A DNA stretch of 33,110 nt from Tissierellia bacterium (GCA_030540635.1 JAUNVW010000012.1:1-33110), one strand, 5' to 3'; shown: positions 1 through 7,873, counted from the stretch's first letter. The notes: generated by a model not told the origin, from the letters alone. Translations and numbers: made by a program.

Positions 1-756
1 TAACAATTCTCGGTAAATTCCTTCATCTTCTTCACTATATACATTGAAGACGATTTTTAATGAAGAATTCTTCTTATATTCACGCACCGTATCAACAGCA
101 ATTTGTGCTCCTTCTTTTTTAGGGAATCCAAAGGCACCTGTCGATATGGAACAGAGGGCTAGAGATGATAGATTTTGCTCATCTGCCAATTCTAGACATG
201 ATTGATAACAAGATTTCAAATCGATTCTATCTTGTTTTGTCACTTCATCGTCCACAATAGGTCCTACGGTGTGTATGACATAACGAGAGGGTAAATTAAA
301 TGCCGATGTGATGACTGCTGATCCTGTCGGCTCTTCATAGCCCCTACGCTTTACCAGTTCATCACAAGTAAGTCGTAATTGAATCCCTGCAAATGTTTGA
401 ATGGCATTATCAATACAGTGGTGCCCGGGGATAAAACATCCCAATAAAGTTTTATTGGCGGCATTTACAATACCATCAACTTCTAGGGTTGTAATATCTC
501 CCCGCCATAAATACAAGTCTTCTTCGATTTCTTGCAATTGGGTGATTCTCGTGATTCCCCTTTCTCCGATAAATTGATTTAAATACTCATTTTGAATTCG
601 TTCAAATTCAGGTGTTATCGGTGCGGGTCTTCGTTCGTTCATCAAAGCCCTCAATAGTTTTTCCTGCTCCTTTTGATCTTCAGGAATCACCATATTGCTA
701 TTTTGTTCCCGTAACAATTCTCGAATTAAATACAATCTTCGTTCCCTTTGATCCAT
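1..756 (-). CDS. Macrodomain protein (protein-ADP-ribose hydrolase type), 3' end outside the window
   Basis: Open for 252 codons from the ATG at 756 to the window edge with no stop, so the C-terminus is missing. The N-terminal ~80 residues are helical and charged. They are followed by a macrodomain core: LYIWRGDITTLEVDGIVNAA, then NKTLLGCFIPGHHCIDNAIQ, later RYVIHTVGP and a glycine-rich ISTGAFGFP loop. The VNAAN motif and the GCFxPxHxCID segment are typical of the zinc-containing macrodomains (SaMacro/SpyMacro type) that remove ADP-ribose from proteins. Family members run about 260-270 residues, so only some 10-20 residues should be missing. It starts 4 nt after the stop of the DUF364 gene, behind a GGAAGGAAAAG site, so the two are probably co-transcribed. 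No lipoate-ligase or sirtuin partner, known from some macrodomain operons, is visible here. Confidence 0.85.
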   Translation of the reverse strand, partial: MDQRERRLYLIRELLREQNSNMVIPEDQKEQEKLLRALMNERRPAPITPEFERIQNEYLNQFIGERGITRITQLQEIEEDLYLWRGDITTLEVDGIVNAANKTLLGCFIPGHHCIDNAIQTFAGIQLRLTCDELVKRRGYEEPTGSAVITSAFNLPSRYVIHTVGPIVDDEVTKQDRIDLKSCYQSCLELADEQNLSSLALCSISTGAFGFPKKEGAQIAVDTVREYKKNSSLKIVFNVYSEEDEGIYRELL

Positions 757-760
757 GGTA

Positions 761-1588
761 TTACTTTTCCTTCCCTTGGCATAAGACCACTCGTTCACAG
801 GATTTTCCAAATAGATGATAGCCCGATCCTCCTAAAGATAAAACCTCTAACATCTTATCGGGATCTTGTACCATATCTGAGCCGATAAACTCAACTCCCC
901 TTTGTAAGAAAGGTTCGGGATAAAGGCTAACGGTAGGACCGGCTATGATGATTGTTGATTTTTCGGGTATTGCTTTTAGTAGACCATCGATGGTGTCATT
1001 TAAGATTGTCGTTCCCGTAATATAAACGACATCCGCATCTTCTAAAACGTTCACGTATTCTTCCGCTGGATAATAATGATTAATTTCATCACCTTTCAGC
1101 GTCCTGGGATCTTTTTCTAAGATTTTATAGGTGATACCTTCTTTCTTCAGTCTTTTGATAATGGGAATTAAAGCGCCGATGACGACAGCCTTTTCCTTGT
1201 CTTTTGGCGTATACATATCAAATGCATCTTGGTCTTCTAAAACCTCGATCCCCCGATGACTTTTATCGAAATATCTTTTGGTCAATGCGTTTAAAACAGC
1301 AATGGCCAAAGTTTTTTTCAATATCGATTTTGATTCAAGATCTTCTAAAATCTCCACCACATCCCGTCCTTTCATTCGACTTGGATTTGGCATAAGCTTT
1401 GCAGATGAAGGACAACATACGGCTTCCGGCATCATTTTTACTGGAGTAACACAGAGTCCCCCTTCCCCCGTAGACAATTTTGCTCCTGAGAAAAATAATC
1501 CGAATACGCAATCTTCAAGAACTATTTTTTCTTCTTCTTTTAATTGTTTTAACACATAATCTTTCGTTTCTTGTAATATTGAATTCAT
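761..1588 (-). CDS. DUF4213/DUF364 (putative heavy-metal chelation) protein
   Basis: A 275-residue protein. The N-terminal part, with SGAKLSTGEGGLCVTP and a CCP segment near residues 58-59, fits the enolase-N-terminal-like DUF4213 domain. The C-terminal half (from about residue 130, AVVIGALIPIIKRLKKEG, ending in GSGYHLFGKSCERVVL) fits the Rossmann-like DUF364 domain annotated as a heavy-metal chelation family. The length is right for the two-domain family. The exact substrate is unknown, and the metal-binding role rests on family annotation only. The ATG follows an AAAAGGAGGAACG ribosome site. The macrodomain gene begins 4 nt downstream, so this is the first gene of a two-gene unit. Confidence 0.8.
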   Translation of the reverse strand: MNSILQETKDYVLKQLKEEEKIVLEDCVFGLFFSGAKLSTGEGGLCVTPVKMMPEAVCCPSSAKLMPNPSRMKGRDVVEILEDLESKSILKKTLAIAVLNALTKRYFDKSHRGIEVLEDQDAFDMYTPKDKEKAVVIGALIPIIKRLKKEGITYKILEKDPRTLKGDEINHYYPAEEYVNVLEDADVVYITGTTILNDTIDGLLKAIPEKSTIIIAGPTVSLYPEPFLQRGVEFIGSDMVQDPDKMLEVLSLGGSGYHLFGKSCERVVLCQGKEK

Positions 1589-1605
1589 CGTTCCTCCTTT
1601 TCTTT

Positions 1606-1613
1606 ATTATATC
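1606..1613 (-). promoter_or_regulatory. Extended -10 promoter for the DUF364/macrodomain pair
   Basis: On the minus strand TGATATAAT (TGn plus TATAAT at 1611-1606) lies about 20 nt upstream of the start codon. No good -35 hexamer is seen, which is common for extended -10 promoters. Confidence 0.5.
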
Positions 1614-1945
1614 AAAACTTAAATAGGTCTATGGATCTCGGGTATTGATTCGTAATATATTATCTAAAAAATAATTAAAAAATCAGAGAGATTTTGATAT
1701 TGCTGTCGCAAAATTCCTTTCTTTTCCGACATCCTTCGTGTATTTCCTGAAGATTTCCTGATTAAATCAAGGGCATTTGAACTTATTCTTTTCTGTTCCA
1801 TGGTTTTGTTTCCGCCATAATCTCCAAAGAGTATTTTACGGTCTATTCTCAACAGGGATTTTCCCCGATTATCGTTCTCATCCCTAAATTCTCAGAAGAT
1901 AGGACTCTTTTTAAATCTTTTATTAAAGTAGAATCCTCCTAGGAT

Positions 1946-2179
1946 TTGATCATCACAAATTTTAAGAACGGGTAATGAAAAAAACAACGGATTACAAAAA
2001 ATGAAATCCTTTCAGCGATACATTTCCAGGGATTCCTCTATTTAGAACAAGTAGATGCCGTAGTTTTAGAGACCAATGGTAATATTTCTGTCCTTCAAAA
2101 AGGTGGTGAAGGCGAAAATACTTCCCTTACAAAACCATTACAAAAAAAGAAGAACTCGGTCAAACCGAATTCTCATTAA
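1946..2179 (+). pseudogene. Decayed DUF421/YetF membrane-protein C-terminal fragment
   Basis: In one plus-strand frame from 1979 to the TAA at 2179 the DNA reads KQRITKNEILSAIHFQGF followed by LYLEQVDAVVLETNGNISVL. This matches the cytosolic C-terminal domain of DUF421/YetF proteins (the 'xxAVLExNGxISV' signature). The same frame continues upstream as DLIITNFKNG, then is broken by TAA at 1973 and TGA at 1976, with another TAG near 1940. The membrane-spanning N-terminus is not found upstream. This is a relic of a lost gene and no function is expected. The region 1612-1945 shows no other gene I can support. Confidence 0.7.
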
Positions 2180-2739
2180 AGATGATGTTCGATGGATAAA
2201 AGTTCCACTAATTGTTTCGCTCCAATGACAGCTTGTAAGAAATATTCTATAAAATCGCCATGATTCATAATTTCCTTGTAATTGTCAGGATTTTGAGCGT
2301 AAATCGTTTCTGGGCTAATGGTGCAGATGAAATTAAAATCTGCTTCTTTTAATAAATACTCCATCCACAGACGGGCCATTGGTCCGTTTTTTGTTTTTTG
2401 ATAATACTGTTGAACATTCTTTGGAATGTCGATTAACGGTTCCTTTCTCTGAAATGAAGGAGGTGCTACTTCTCCAAAATCTGAAAATAGATCCTTCGAG
2501 CTTTCGTACTTCCCTTGATGAATGCTTACCATAGCATGGTAATAGGAAAGAATCTGTTCTTCCTTAGGATTATTAGGACCTGTTTCTATCATTCGATCCA
2601 GATCTTCCATTGTGATTTCTACATTCTCTAAACGCCAAGAGCAAACCGTACCCCGTTTGATGGCAGAGAGATTTAATTCTTCATTGCGAGAGAGGGACTC
2701 ATCCCATTTTTTAATTTCACAAATTCGTTCTTTCTTCAC
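2176..2739 (-). CDS. Hypothetical protein, possible last gene of the sensor/ABC operon
   Basis: I do not recognise this protein of about 187 residues. It is soluble, acidic and helix-rich, with no signal peptide or membrane segment. A central stretch (IETGPNNPKEEQILSYYHAM and following) looks like a single tetratricopeptide-style helix pair. I place the start at the GTG at 2739, not the GTG at 2748, because AGGTGA overlaps the upstream GTG and sits 5 nt before the downstream one. It lies about 80 nt after the sensor kinase on the same strand with no obvious terminator between them, so it may be read through from that operon. Its stop overlaps the end of the YetF relic on the opposite strand by 4 nt. 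Confidence 0.6.
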   Translation of the reverse strand: MKKERICEIKKWDESLSRNEELNLSAIKRGTVCSWRLENVEITMEDLDRMIETGPNNPKEEQILSYYHAMVSIHQGKYESSKDLFSDFGEVAPPSFQRKEPLIDIPKNVQQYYQKTKNGPMARLWMEYLLKEADFNFICTISPETIYAQNPDNYKEIMNHGDFIEYFLQAVIGAKQLVELLSIEHHL

Positions 2740-2817
2740 GGACTTCACCTAATATCTTTTCCTATTGGTATTGTATTCTAATCACTAGGATTTTTCAATC
2801 CTCATTACCTATGGCAT

Positions 2818-4005
2818 TTAATGAACCGTTATACAAAATCCATCATCGTATTCAATCGTCCACTGATGTAAATCCAATATTCTCTTTACATTTGCTAAAC
2901 CCATTCCCCGAAGTTTTGAACCAGTTCGACTTTCATCTCCCGTAAACATCGGCTCAAATAGATAGGGCAGAATCTCTTCTGAAATGCCTTTGCCGTCGTC
3001 CTTGATGATGATTTGCTGATTCTTCCATCGAACAGTAATTTCTACGGGTTGATCATTGTGATCCACTGAATTTTGAAGGAGATTTGCCAAAACCCGTTCC
3101 CACAGTTTCGGATCGAAAGAAGTGATATACTCTTTTTGGGGGAAATCCAGATGAATGCGACCGCCTCGATTTTCGTACCAATCATAATGCTCTTTGATAT
3201 AATTTCGAGTATCCTTTAAAAGATCCCTTCGTTCCGGTTGGTAAATTCCCTCTTCTCCTAAAGCCGTTAGCGAAAGCATATCTTCCACTCGCTCCTTTAA
3301 TAAGAGGCCATTTCTGTAAATCGTTCCATAGTATTTTTTCTGATCCCGTGGTTTCACAAGATCATCATCCAATGCCTTGGCATAGGCGATGATCGCTGAA
3401 AGAGGCGTTTTAACATCATGGGCCAGTCCACGGAAAAACAAATTCACCCTTTTATCTTCTTCTTTTTGCATCTCTTGAATTTCAACTCGAATACTCTTTA
3501 TTAATTTCCCAATAATTCGATAAACAAAATACAGATAAAGAGCAAATACTCCTAAGATTTTCCCTAATTGGAACCATCTATTTTTACTTGTCATCTCTGA
3601 GATATTCATCGTTGGTGTTTTGGAAAATACATTTTCAGGGTAAAAGATCAAGAGTTTATTACCAGAACTTGTCTGATAAGAAAAGGCGTGATCTCCCGAT
3701 TCCCGAAGATCGAAAAGATCTAAGACCTCCCCTGTCGTATAGCGCTTATTGCTTTTCTTTTTTCCGTAACTTTTAATTACATTTCCATCCCGGTCTAATT
3801 CTAATCCATAGCCACCGATTTTAACGATCTCTTCCCAGTTCAATGTATCCGGATCGAGATTATTCGACCAAGGTAAATACTGGATTAACGAAGTGCCCGT
3901 CGGTAGAAAAATTAAAGAAATTCCCATAAGTAATAAAAACAAAAAGCTAATCCCCATGAATGAAAGCATAAATCGAATCGTCTTTTTTAAAATTTTGTGA
4001 CCCAA
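2818..4005 (-). CDS. Sensor histidine kinase (two membrane segments, HisKA + HATPase)
   Basis: 395 residues. Membrane segments lie at about 13-34 and 147-168 and enclose an extracytoplasmic domain of ~110 residues. The H-box is LAHDVKTPLSA, with the phospho-accepting His197. The catalytic domain shows the N-box (NLLQNSVDHN, Asn312), G1 (DDGKGI, ~336-341) and G2 (RGMGLANVKRI, ~367). No HAMP domain is evident. The start codon is TTG at 4005. Its Shine-Dalgarno AAAGGAG is formed by the last codons of the response regulator gene, which ends 3 nt upstream, so the two are translationally coupled. It is expected to phosphorylate the adjacent OmpR-type regulator. The stimulus is unknown, but the ABC transporter genes upstream suggest envelope stress or an antimicrobial peptide. 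Confidence 0.9.
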   Translation of the reverse strand: MGHKILKKTIRFMLSFMGISFLFLLLMGISLIFLPTGTSLIQYLPWSNNLDPDTLNWEEIVKIGGYGLELDRDGNVIKSYGKKKSNKRYTTGEVLDLFDLRESGDHAFSYQTSSGNKLLIFYPENVFSKTPTMNISEMTSKNRWFQLGKILGVFALYLYFVYRIIGKLIKSIRVEIQEMQKEEDKRVNLFFRGLAHDVKTPLSAIIAYAKALDDDLVKPRDQKKYYGTIYRNGLLLKERVEDMLSLTALGEEGIYQPERRDLLKDTRNYIKEHYDWYENRGGRIHLDFPQKEYITSFDPKLWERVLANLLQNSVDHNDQPVEITVRWKNQQIIIKDDGKGISEEILPYLFEPMFTGDESRTGSKLRGMGLANVKRILDLHQWTIEYDDGFCITVH

Positions 4006-4008
4006 TTT

Positions 4009-4683
4009 TTACTCCTTTCTCATCATATAGCCCAGTCCTCTGATGGTAATAATAATTTCTGGCTTTTTAGGATTGGTCTCAATTTTTTCACGGAGATTAC
4101 TCATATGAACCATGATTGTATTATCATCGTTTAAATAGGGATCATCCCATAAATACTCGTAAATCTCCTGCTTCGTAAAGACTTTACCAGGGCGCTTCAT
4201 AAATAATGTGAGCAGTTGATACTCTTTCGCCCGAAGATCTAATAATTTATCATTTCGATAGATCCTCCGATTGTCACAATCCCAGCGAATATTTCCACGA
4301 ATAATCTCAGAATTTTCTGGATCTCCTCGACGGAGTACGGCAAGGACTCTCGCTACCACTTCCCCAGGATCAAAGGGCTTTGGAATATAATCATCACCAC
4401 CTAAGTGAAGACCTCGAATTCGATCTTCCACTGTGCCCCTTGCCGAAAGAAAGATAACCGGAAACTTTCTATCCTTTCCTAATTTCTTTAATAACTCATA
4501 TCCATCCATAACCGGCATCATAATATCAAGAATCATGAGATTAATTTTATTTTCTTTTAATCGTTCCAATGCTTCACGACCATGACCGGCTTCCAATACA
4601 CAAAATCCCGAATTTTCTAAATACAATCTCAATACTTCTCGTAATTCCTCTGCATCGTCGACAATCATTATCTTCTTTTTCAT
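4009..4683 (-). CDS. OmpR/PhoB-family response regulator
   Basis: 224 residues: receiver domain (1-~118) with acidic residues D9/D10, phospho-acceptor D53 (MILDIMMPVMDG), S80 and K102. This is followed by a winged-helix DNA-binding domain (~125-224) ending in the family's usual IITIRGLGYMMRKE. All key residues are present. It sits between the HEGLH-protein gene (11-nt gap) and its kinase (3-nt gap). The winged helix of this family binds direct repeats as a head-to-tail dimer; three TTAAG-type repeats 11 bp apart upstream of the operon (7043-7069) are the obvious target, so autoregulation is likely. Confidence 0.92.
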   Translation of the reverse strand: MKKKIMIVDDAEELREVLRLYLENSGFCVLEAGHGREALERLKENKINLMILDIMMPVMDGYELLKKLGKDRKFPVIFLSARGTVEDRIRGLHLGGDDYIPKPFDPGEVVARVLAVLRRGDPENSEIIRGNIRWDCDNRRIYRNDKLLDLRAKEYQLLTLFMKRPGKVFTKQEIYEYLWDDPYLNDDNTIMVHMSNLREKIETNPKKPEIIITIRGLGYMMRKE

Positions 4684-4694
4684 GATCTCACCCT

Positions 4695-5573
4695 TTATGG
4701 TAATTCTACTAATAATTGATCTAAGTTTTTATTCTGTTGAAAGAAATCTTCTTTCCATCGTATATTTTCATCGAGTATCAGACATTTGAGACGCCCCGAG
4801 CGATAGTATTTTTCATCGCCCTTAATATAATCTCCTGGCCCCATCTTTTCTTGCCGTTTTTGAACATGAGATAGTACTTTTTCCTCGACATAGCGAGCAG
4901 TTCCTTCTAAGTATTCACGTTCAGCTTCAAATTCACAAAATAATGAAAAGTCCTCGCCAAGTTTCTCTTTTAAATAATCCCACCGTTCTTTTTGTCGATC
5001 GATCCAAAGATTTTTATCCTTATTTTCATAAAATTGAATCAATGCCTTCTGTTCTTCTTGCCATAACCTTTGGTACTCCCGATCATCATCTAATTCTTTT
5101 AACAAGGCAAAACATTGCCGATACCTCGATAAATCTTGTTGCTCAAACAAAACGCCTTGACTTAATTGAAAAGCATGAAGTCCTTCATGGAATAATATGG
5201 AAAGATAAATCTCTTCTCGCTCTTCTCTGTCTACATCTCCCATAATATCCACTAGGGCGCGAACCGTTTGAAAAGGAAGAAGTTTTAAAACGGGCCCTTT
5301 TTCATCTCTCACTGCCGATAATGCCAAGACTGGGATTTTCGGTTTCTGTTTGATTACTTTTCCATTTTCATAGCGAAATTCTACTTCACCGTAGTTGATT
5401 TCCATCGGATAGTCGAAAAGAGCATAATCAGGCCACCATTCATTTTCATCATCGAGAATTTTCGCCCTTTCGATGAACGACATGGTATCGCCATCAATCC
5501 CTTGGATCCTTGTTTGATACATCCCGATGAGAATAAGAATTAACACAAAAAGATATCGAAATTTATTTTTCAT
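4695..5573 (-). CDS. Membrane-anchored putative zinc metalloprotease with HEGLH motif
   Basis: 292 residues. It starts with an uncleaved-looking N-terminal hydrophobic segment (residues 6-18) after MKNKFR, so the bulk is predicted outside the membrane. A classic HExxH zinc-binding motif is present (SILFHEGLHAFQ, H129-E130-H133). A candidate third ligand lies about 90 residues later in EAEREYLEGTARYVE (E216-E230), the arrangement of gluzincins. I cannot name the family. The gene overlaps the permease end by 11 nt and precedes the response regulator by 11 nt, so it is an integral part of the ABC/two-component operon. Possible roles are processing or destroying a peptide substrate, or acting as an immunity or sensing partner; these are inferences. 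The HEGLH motif itself is plain. Confidence 0.65.
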   Translation of the reverse strand: MKNKFRYLFVLILILIGMYQTRIQGIDGDTMSFIERAKILDDENEWWPDYALFDYPMEINYGEVEFRYENGKVIKQKPKIPVLALSAVRDEKGPVLKLLPFQTVRALVDIMGDVDREEREEIYLSILFHEGLHAFQLSQGVLFEQQDLSRYRQCFALLKELDDDREYQRLWQEEQKALIQFYENKDKNLWIDRQKERWDYLKEKLGEDFSLFCEFEAEREYLEGTARYVEEKVLSHVQKRQEKMGPGDYIKGDEKYYRSGRLKCLILDENIRWKEDFFQQNKNLDQLLVELP

Positions 5574-6330
5574 ATTGTACCACCCATTTTATCACAAAAT
5601 AGACCATTCCAAGGAGTAGCCAAAGATATAAGAGAATTCTAAAAACAACAGGAAGATCTACTGCTCCTCCCGTAAAAAGATCTCGGGTGATTTGACTGAG
5701 CTCATCGAGGGGTGGCAGGATGTGAATGAGATATTTTCCTAATTTACCAAAAAGTCCCCCTTTATTCCCAAGAAGTAATAGGAAAGTCGTTCGTACAGTC
5801 CCCATTACAATAAAGACCATCCCCAGTAATGCCGATACCGCTGGCGATAAAATGAATGTCCATAGGGAATAGAAAACACAAGCCGTACAAACGGTTATCC
5901 CATAGGCTATGAAACTAAAAACAATTGAATACCATGGAAAATCCAAGCCTTTCACTAAAATTTGTATCATCATAGGAATGGATAGCACAAAGGCCATGGC
6001 GATACTTACCAGTAAATTTCCTAGGATTAAAGCAAAATATTGTTTTTCAGGCTCTAGTCCATGAAGCCAAAGAAGTTCTTTTCTCGTTCCCCTTCGATGA
6101 AAAGCCATGGTATTCATCGATAAGCTAATGGCTCCTAATGAAGCGATCATTGAAAGAAGTTTCCATTGCATTCCAAAAACAGCATAATCCGACGTCGCAG
6201 CTACCCCTTCGATGCTAAATTTCACTTGGAAAATGATAATAAGTGTAATAATGCTTCCTAAAATTCCAAAGATCAGAAAGGATGAGCCTTTGAAATTTTC
6301 TTTTGCGTGTAATTTAATAAGTGCTTTCAT
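5563..6330 (-). CDS. ABC-2 type permease subunit
   Basis: 255 residues with about six hydrophobic segments (near 20-36, 56-74, 100-126, 135-165, 167-190, 230-249), the layout of a small ABC-2 permease of the BcrB/lantibiotic-immunity kind. It overlaps the ATPase gene by 17 nt and the HEGLH-protein gene by 11 nt. Only one permease and one ATPase gene are present, so a homodimeric permease is likely. The substrate is not evident. An antimicrobial-peptide export or immunity role is an inference from the linked two-component system. Confidence 0.8.
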   Translation of the reverse strand: MKALIKLHAKENFKGSSFLIFGILGSIITLIIIFQVKFSIEGVAATSDYAVFGMQWKLLSMIASLGAISLSMNTMAFHRRGTRKELLWLHGLEPEKQYFALILGNLLVSIAMAFVLSIPMMIQILVKGLDFPWYSIVFSFIAYGITVCTACVFYSLWTFILSPAVSALLGMVFIVMGTVRTTFLLLLGNKGGLFGKLGKYLIHILPPLDELSQITRDLFTGGAVDLPVVFRILLYLWLLLGMVYFVIKWVVQYEK

Positions 6331-6997
6331 TGGCCACCTCCATAAATAGATCAGCTAAACTCTTCTCCTTTAAATCCTCTTGGGAAAAACACCTTTGATC
6401 TTTTTCATTCATGATAATCATGCCTCGATCGGCAACTTTTTCCACATCATAAAGTAAATGAGAATTTAAAATAATGAGTTTGGATGCTTCTTTTAATTCG
6501 AATATAATATTTTGCATCTGTTGTTGTCCAAAGAAATCAAGGCCAGCCGATGGTTCATCGAGTAGCAATATCTCTGGATCGCCAATCAATGCCTGGGCTA
6601 GTCCCAAACGCTGATTCATCCCTTTGGAATAGTACTTGACCTTTGTGTCTTTTTCTAAGGATAGTCCTACTTTTTCCATTAATCGTTTACTTTCTTCTTT
6701 TCGTTTCGAAGCATCCATTCCTTCTACTTCCATAAAGTACTCTAGGACTTGTCGCCCCGTTAATACTTCCGGAAAATCTGGACTTTCTGGTGAATATCCC
6801 AAAGTATATTTTTCTGGATACTCGATGACCCCTGTGAAATCTCTATCCCATTTCAATAGTATTTTCATAAGGGTGGTTTTCCCAACACCATTGGGCCCAA
6901 TTAATGCAAAGACTTCTCCTTCTCTCATTTCTACATTCAAATCATCGTAGATTTTTTTCTTGCCGAATACTTTCTTTAAGTGCTTGATCTTTATCAT
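6314..6997 (-). CDS. ABC transporter ATP-binding protein
   Basis: 227 residues. Walker A is GPNGVGKTT (~34-42), the signature is YSKGMNQRLGLAQAL, Walker B is ILLLDEPSAG, and the switch histidine is in NSHLLYDVEKVADRG. The Q-loop is unusual in form (YSPESPDFPEVLTG). The signature YSKGMNQRL rather than LSGGQ is typical of ATPases paired with ABC-2 exporters such as BcrA/CcmA-like proteins. First gene of the operon. The ATG follows AGGAGGTGCGAA, a near-perfect ribosome site. The N-terminus is complete and all catalytic residues are present. Confidence 0.9.
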   Translation of the reverse strand: MIKIKHLKKVFGKKKIYDDLNVEMREGEVFALIGPNGVGKTTLMKILLKWDRDFTGVIEYPEKYTLGYSPESPDFPEVLTGRQVLEYFMEVEGMDASKRKEESKRLMEKVGLSLEKDTKVKYYSKGMNQRLGLAQALIGDPEILLLDEPSAGLDFFGQQQMQNIIFELKEASKLIILNSHLLYDVEKVADRGMIIMNEKDQRCFSQEDLKEKSLADLFMEVANESTY

Positions 6998-7015
6998 TTC
7001 GCACCTCCTGAATTT

Positions 7016-7069
7016 AGTATAACTACCGAATCTTTCCCCATCCTTTAAGCCATCTTAAATCCACCTTAA
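7016..7069 (-). promoter_or_regulatory. Operon promoter with three 11-bp-phased TTAAG repeats (response-regulator site)
   Basis: On the minus strand, TTAAG (7069-7065), TTAAG (7058-7054) and TAAAG (7047-7043) follow each other at exactly 11-bp steps, each followed by a similar GRTGG-like stretch. A -10 hexamer TATACT lies at 7021-7016, and no good -35 exists at the expected distance, where the last repeat lies close by. This is the layout of a promoter activated by an OmpR-family regulator bound as tandem dimers. The assignment to the operon's own regulator is an inference. Confidence 0.6.
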
Positions 7070-7119
7070 GTTTTTTTCTATTGATTCTAGTTCCCTTTGA
7101 TGGAGCTTTTGTTTTCCTA

Positions 7120-7128
7120 TGTTATAAT
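7120..7128 (+). promoter_or_regulatory. Extended -10 promoter for the DUF1622/sulfur-transport cluster
   Basis: TGTTATAAT (TGn-TATAAT) lies about 20 nt before the start at 7148, with the ribosome site AAAAAAGGAGATCCT between them. A TTGATG upstream is 20 nt away, which is long for a -35. Confidence 0.5.
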
Positions 7129-7147
7129 AAAGAAAAAAGGAGATCCT

Positions 7148-7513
7148 ATGAAAGAGTCTATTGCTATACTCATTGAATATGTTGCAACATTTATCGAATT
7201 ATGTGGTGTTTTCATCATCATTGTTACCGTTTTAAAAGAACTTTATAATATTATCTTTAAATATAAATTTCAGATGAAAGACACGGAACGAGATACCACA
7301 GTCAATCAAGGTCTAGCTAGTGCATTGGAAATACTACTCGGGGCAGAGATTTTAAAAACCGTCATTTACCGAGATATGATGCAATTAGTTGAGGTCGGTG
7401 CTTTAATTTTAATTCGTGTATTTATCACAATTTTGATCCATTGGGAACTGAACCATAAAATCAAAGAACAAGAAGTTCAATCTTTTGATGAAGAAGAAAA
7501 GAAACCACAATAA
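7148..7513 (+). CDS. DUF1622 family membrane protein
   Basis: 121 residues with an N-terminal membrane segment (about 7-27, IEYVATFIELCGVFIIIVTV) and two further hydrophobic stretches (about 55-70 and 78-97). The sequence TTVNQGLASALEILLGAEIL and the DMMQLVEVGALILIRVFI stretch are characteristic of DUF1622 (PF07784), a small inner-membrane family of unknown function. An in-frame ATG exists upstream at 7097, but the GGAG site directly before 7148 and the family's usual N-terminus choose 7148. First gene of the plus-strand cluster. Confidence 0.8.
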   Translation: MKESIAILIEYVATFIELCGVFIIIVTVLKELYNIIFKYKFQMKDTERDTTVNQGLASALEILLGAEILKTVIYRDMMQLVEVGALILIRVFITILIHWELNHKIKEQEVQSFDEEEKKPQ

Positions 7514-7559
7514 AAGACTATATGAAAGGAGGCGACGGCGAAATGAGTTCGCCTTAAGA

Positions 7560-7856
7560 ATGCTCCCCTATCGTTATAATGTAAAGAAAAGAAAAAATAC
7601 CCATCCCCTTTTAGTGTCCTGTGGCCATTGTAAAACTCCCATTGCCATATACCAAAAAGGTGGTAAAGGCAATCTTATTAAAATGCAATTTCCAAGAATT
7701 CTAGAAAGCGCTATTGATATTCGAAGAAAGAAGGGCCATTTTCAATGCCCAAATTGCCGAGAAACCCTCGCAAAACGAGGGGATTTTCACGGGACTGAAA
7801 CTTATTGGATTTTAAGGGGAAAAGTAAACACCAAAATATTATCCCATTACGAATAA
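7560..7856 (+). CDS. Small zinc-ribbon protein
   Basis: Four cysteines form two knuckles, VSCGHCKTPIAIYQKGGKGN and HFQCPNCRETL, separated by ~45 residues. This indicates a zinc ribbon, with basic residues around it suggesting nucleic-acid contact. The function is unknown. The start is uncertain. The frame is open from 7485, which would overlap the DUF1622 gene by 29 nt and add a very basic arginine-rich tail (RLYERRRRRNEF). The ATG at 7560 gives a 98-residue protein that I prefer. The only good ribosome site (AAAGGAGG, 7525-7532) serves an out-of-frame ATG at 7543 that opens a 4-codon reading frame ending at 7557, 2 nt before 7560. This could be a re-initiation arrangement or a small frameshift. 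Confidence 0.6.
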   Translation: MLPYRYNVKKRKNTHPLLVSCGHCKTPIAIYQKGGKGNLIKMQFPRILESAIDIRRKKGHFQCPNCRETLAKRGDFHGTETYWILRGKVNTKILSHYE

Positions 7857-7873
7857 TTTTAAGGAGGTTTTAT

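Noticed and set aside
1664..1852. 62-codon minus-strand ORF in the gap before the YetF relic
   Set aside because: No ribosome site, no recognisable domain, and it lies in decayed DNA. Probably chance.
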